Virus record (IMG/VR): IMGVR_UViG_3300030329_004172
Coordinates: 1-35,592 of that record
Source of the DNA: a virus
DNA: 35,592 nucleotides
Strand: one strand, 5' to 3'
How positions within the stretch are numbered: position 1 is the stretch's first letter; the number at the start of each line of letters is the position of its first letter. The notes under the pieces were generated by a model. The model was not told the origin of the DNA. It saw only the letters and a program-made list of their open reading frames with translations, and made no database searches. This document shows, piece after piece, positions 34,481-35,592 of the stretch. Made by a program: the position numbers and the translations under genes.

Positions 34481-34762
34481 ATGGCAAAAGAATTAAATGA
34501 AGATACTTCCTTTAAAATAAGTATTAAAACCTTAGGTGGTATCGCTGTACTAATATTTACACTAGTAGGTATGTGGTTTACGTTGCAGGCTGACATAGAA
34601 GAAGCTAAAACACTACCAGAACCTGAAGTTTCTAAAATGGAGTTTCAAATGAAAGATAAAATGGTGCGCGATGCTGTTTTAAATACAGAGAAAAATGTAG
34701 AGAAGCTAGAAGAGCGTATGATTAGGATAGAAGATAAAATGGACAAATTAATTTTAAGATAA
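34481..34762 (+). CDS. Membrane-anchored coiled-coil protein
   Basis: A 93-residue protein with a polar N-terminus (MAKELNEDTSFKISIKTL), one membrane span (about 18-36, GGIAVLIFTLVGMWFTLQ) and a coiled-coil C-terminal half (about 55-93, KNVEKLEERMIRIEDKMDKL). One span plus a coiled coil is the shape of i-spanins and of small membrane organisers. It also looks like a conserved unknown of marine phages, with an ADIEEAKTLP(E/P)xEVS(K/R) linker. It lies next to exported proteins, so a lysis role is possible. There is no lipoprotein partner in this window, and I do not call it a spanin. Confidence 0.6.
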   Translation: MAKELNEDTSFKISIKTLGGIAVLIFTLVGMWFTLQADIEEAKTLPEPEVSKMEFQMKDKMVRDAVLNTEKNVEKLEERMIRIEDKMDKLILR

Positions 34763-34763
34763 T

Positions 34764-35126
34764 ATGAAAGATACTTGGAAATTAACGGCAACTTATTTAT
34801 TAATAATAATATTAATGTTGATAAGTGGTATAGCTATTGGACAAAACATTTGTAAAAAAGATGTATGCGTTGTTGAATTTAACGCTAGCTGGAACGAACA
34901 AAACTCTGTAAAGTACTTAGATAACTTGACAGACTGTGGCGTTAAACGTATAAGTATAGATGATGGTAGTTGGCAGTCAGATTATGATATAGTTGTTGTG
35001 CCTACCATTATAGTTTTTAACGGAGAAGAAGTTAAACGGTTTCAAGCTGATGTAAGTTTTTCAATGAAAGCTAAATTAGAAGAAGTACAAGCCGTTGTTG
35101 ATGAAATATTAATGAGTAGTTTCTGA
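34764..35126 (+). CDS. Exported thioredoxin-fold protein lacking the CxxC
   Basis: A 120-residue protein starting MKDTWKLTATYLLIIILMLI, then SGIAIGQ, which is either a signal peptide cut near residue 27 or an N-terminal anchor. The rest follows thioredoxin order: a strand CVVEFNASW at 35-43, where thioredoxin has ...F.A.WC; then a helix; IVVVPTIIVFNGEEVKRFQA with the cis-Pro P80 before the last strands; and a C-terminal helix. The active-site position reads WNEQN instead of WCGPC, so disulfide chemistry by the usual route is not possible. Cys at 30, 35 and 58 may form a structural disulfide outside the membrane. The function is unknown. The stop overlaps the next start as TGATG. Confidence 0.65.
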   Translation: MKDTWKLTATYLLIIILMLISGIAIGQNICKKDVCVVEFNASWNEQNSVKYLDNLTDCGVKRISIDDGSWQSDYDIVVVPTIIVFNGEEVKRFQADVSFSMKAKLEEVQAVVDEILMSSF

Positions 35127-35485
35127 TGTACACTTACAAAGCAAAATTAGATAGAGTTGTTGATGGCGATACTGTTGACGCTTACATAGACTTAGGATTT
35201 GATATTAGCGTACATAAACGTATCAGGTTAGCTGGTATAGACTCACCAGAGTCTAGAACTAGAGATCTTGAAGAAAAAGCTAGAGGTTTAGCTTCTAAAG
35301 ATAGGCTAATTGATTTATTAAAAGATGGTAAGTTTACTTTAGAAAGTAAAGAAGTAGGTAAATACGGTAGAGTACTTGGCGTTTTACTTATTGACGACGC
35401 TAATAACAATTTTATAAATATAAATAACACCTTAGTGGAAGAAGGTTATGCTGTAGAATACTGGGGAGGTAAAAAGAAAAAATAA
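35126..35485 (+). CDS. Staphylococcal nuclease (SNase/TNase) domain protein
   Basis: A 119-residue protein that is almost only an SNase OB-fold domain. The catalytic set can be aligned: VVDGDTV with D15 (Ca site), IRLAGIDSPES with R34, D39 and E42, and VGKYGRVLGVL with R82, equivalent to D21, R35, D40, E43 and R87 of the staphylococcal enzyme. It should hydrolyse DNA and RNA phosphodiesters in a calcium-dependent way. There is no signal peptide, so it is presumably cytoplasmic and could break down host nucleic acid, although it lies among secreted-type genes. A lysine-rich tail GGKKKK follows. The start overlaps the upstream stop (TGATG) and its stop overlaps the next start (TAATG), so the three are coupled. 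Confidence 0.85.
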   Translation: MYTYKAKLDRVVDGDTVDAYIDLGFDISVHKRIRLAGIDSPESRTRDLEEKARGLASKDRLIDLLKDGKFTLESKEVGKYGRVLGVLLIDDANNNFININNTLVEEGYAVEYWGGKKKK

Positions 35486-35592
35486 TGAGAGACTTTATAT
35501 CAATAATATTATTTACTTTATTTCTGCTCTTGTTTGGGTGGAATTTTATGAACGCTCAATGTCCTGCAGGTACTTGGAGTTTAAATGTTACT
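35485..35592 (+). CDS. Exported protein, N-terminal part (3' end outside window)
   Basis: Starting in the TAATG overlap with the nuclease, an open frame runs to the window edge. Its first 36 residues read MRDFISIILFTLFLLLFGWN, then FMNAQCPAGTWSLNVT. That is a signal peptide ending in NAQ, a typical cut site in Bacteroidota, with the mature protein opening CPAGTWSLNV. Too little remains to name it. It continues the run of exported or membrane products at this end of the window. Confidence 0.6.
   Translation, partial: MRDFISIILFTLFLLLFGWNFMNAQCPAGTWSLNVT

Noticed and set aside
34481-34762. Calling the membrane coiled-coil protein an i-spanin
   Set aside because: No overlapping or adjacent small lipoprotein (o-spanin) is present, and similar small membrane proteins occur in marine phages without a known spanin role.
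1-35592. CRISPR array, tRNA genes, integrase or attachment sites
   Set aside because: No spaced direct repeats, cloverleaf-like GC-rich stretches or recombinase motifs were seen; the gaps between genes are too short to hide them.

Overview
The window looks like the late (virion-structure) half of a lytic-type, podovirus-like tailed phage genome. It is AT-rich, carries about 27 closely packed genes all on the + strand, and its longest gene-free stretch is under 90 bases. Starts lack Shine-Dalgarno sites and follow A/T-only leaders (often ...AAATTATG), as is typical of Bacteroidota. Secreted products carry signal peptides ending in Gln (HCQ, NAQ), also common in that phylum. Gene content and order (small basic protein, large terminase, portal, scaffold, capsid, neck proteins, giant nozzle protein, internal proteins) resemble phages of marine Flavobacteriia and the crAss-like phages in the broad sense. 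Host and lineage are inferences. I saw no integrase, repressor, tRNA or replication gene here.

Layout. 1-1831: membrane and surface module, with a partial small membrane protein, a 3-TM-type holin, a small beta-rich protein and a LamG/ConA-like lectin protein. 1862-3152: three small conserved unknowns or candidates and a protein I read as a tandem GroES-like co-chaperonin, which overlaps a candidate small terminase. 3152-10576: head module, with large terminase, portal, acidic scaffold and major capsid protein, closed by a strong hairpin terminator at 10592-10639. 10664-21934: neck and tail, with a conserved unknown, two adaptor/ring-like proteins and a 2776-residue nozzle/stabilization protein whose core is interrupted by about 1000 residues of beta-rich modules. 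21945-33241: further virion proteins, with a beta-modular protein, a small SH3-like protein, two internal-protein candidates (one with an EF-hand loop), and a 2281-residue polyvalent protein. That protein combines a zincin metallopeptidase motif, a PD-(D/E)XK-like nuclease motif, a complete HAD phosphatase motif set and a long C-terminal region. 33244-35592: envelope and accessory module, with an outer-membrane-barrel-like protein, a Cys-rich microprotein, a membrane-anchored coiled coil, an exported thioredoxin-fold protein without the CxxC, a staphylococcal-nuclease-type enzyme and a partial exported protein.

How it fits together. Terminase packages DNA through the portal into a capsid built on the scaffold, probably helped by the phage GroES-like protein acting with host GroEL. 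Adaptors and nozzle form the short tail, whose inserted modules probably touch the host surface. The internal proteins, above all the polyvalent protein, are likely ejected with the DNA and could act on the host at once. The flanking membrane and secreted proteins probably serve lysis or modify the host envelope. The strongest candidates for novel biology are the polyvalent ejected protein, the interrupted nozzle, the tandem GroES and the right-end envelope cluster.
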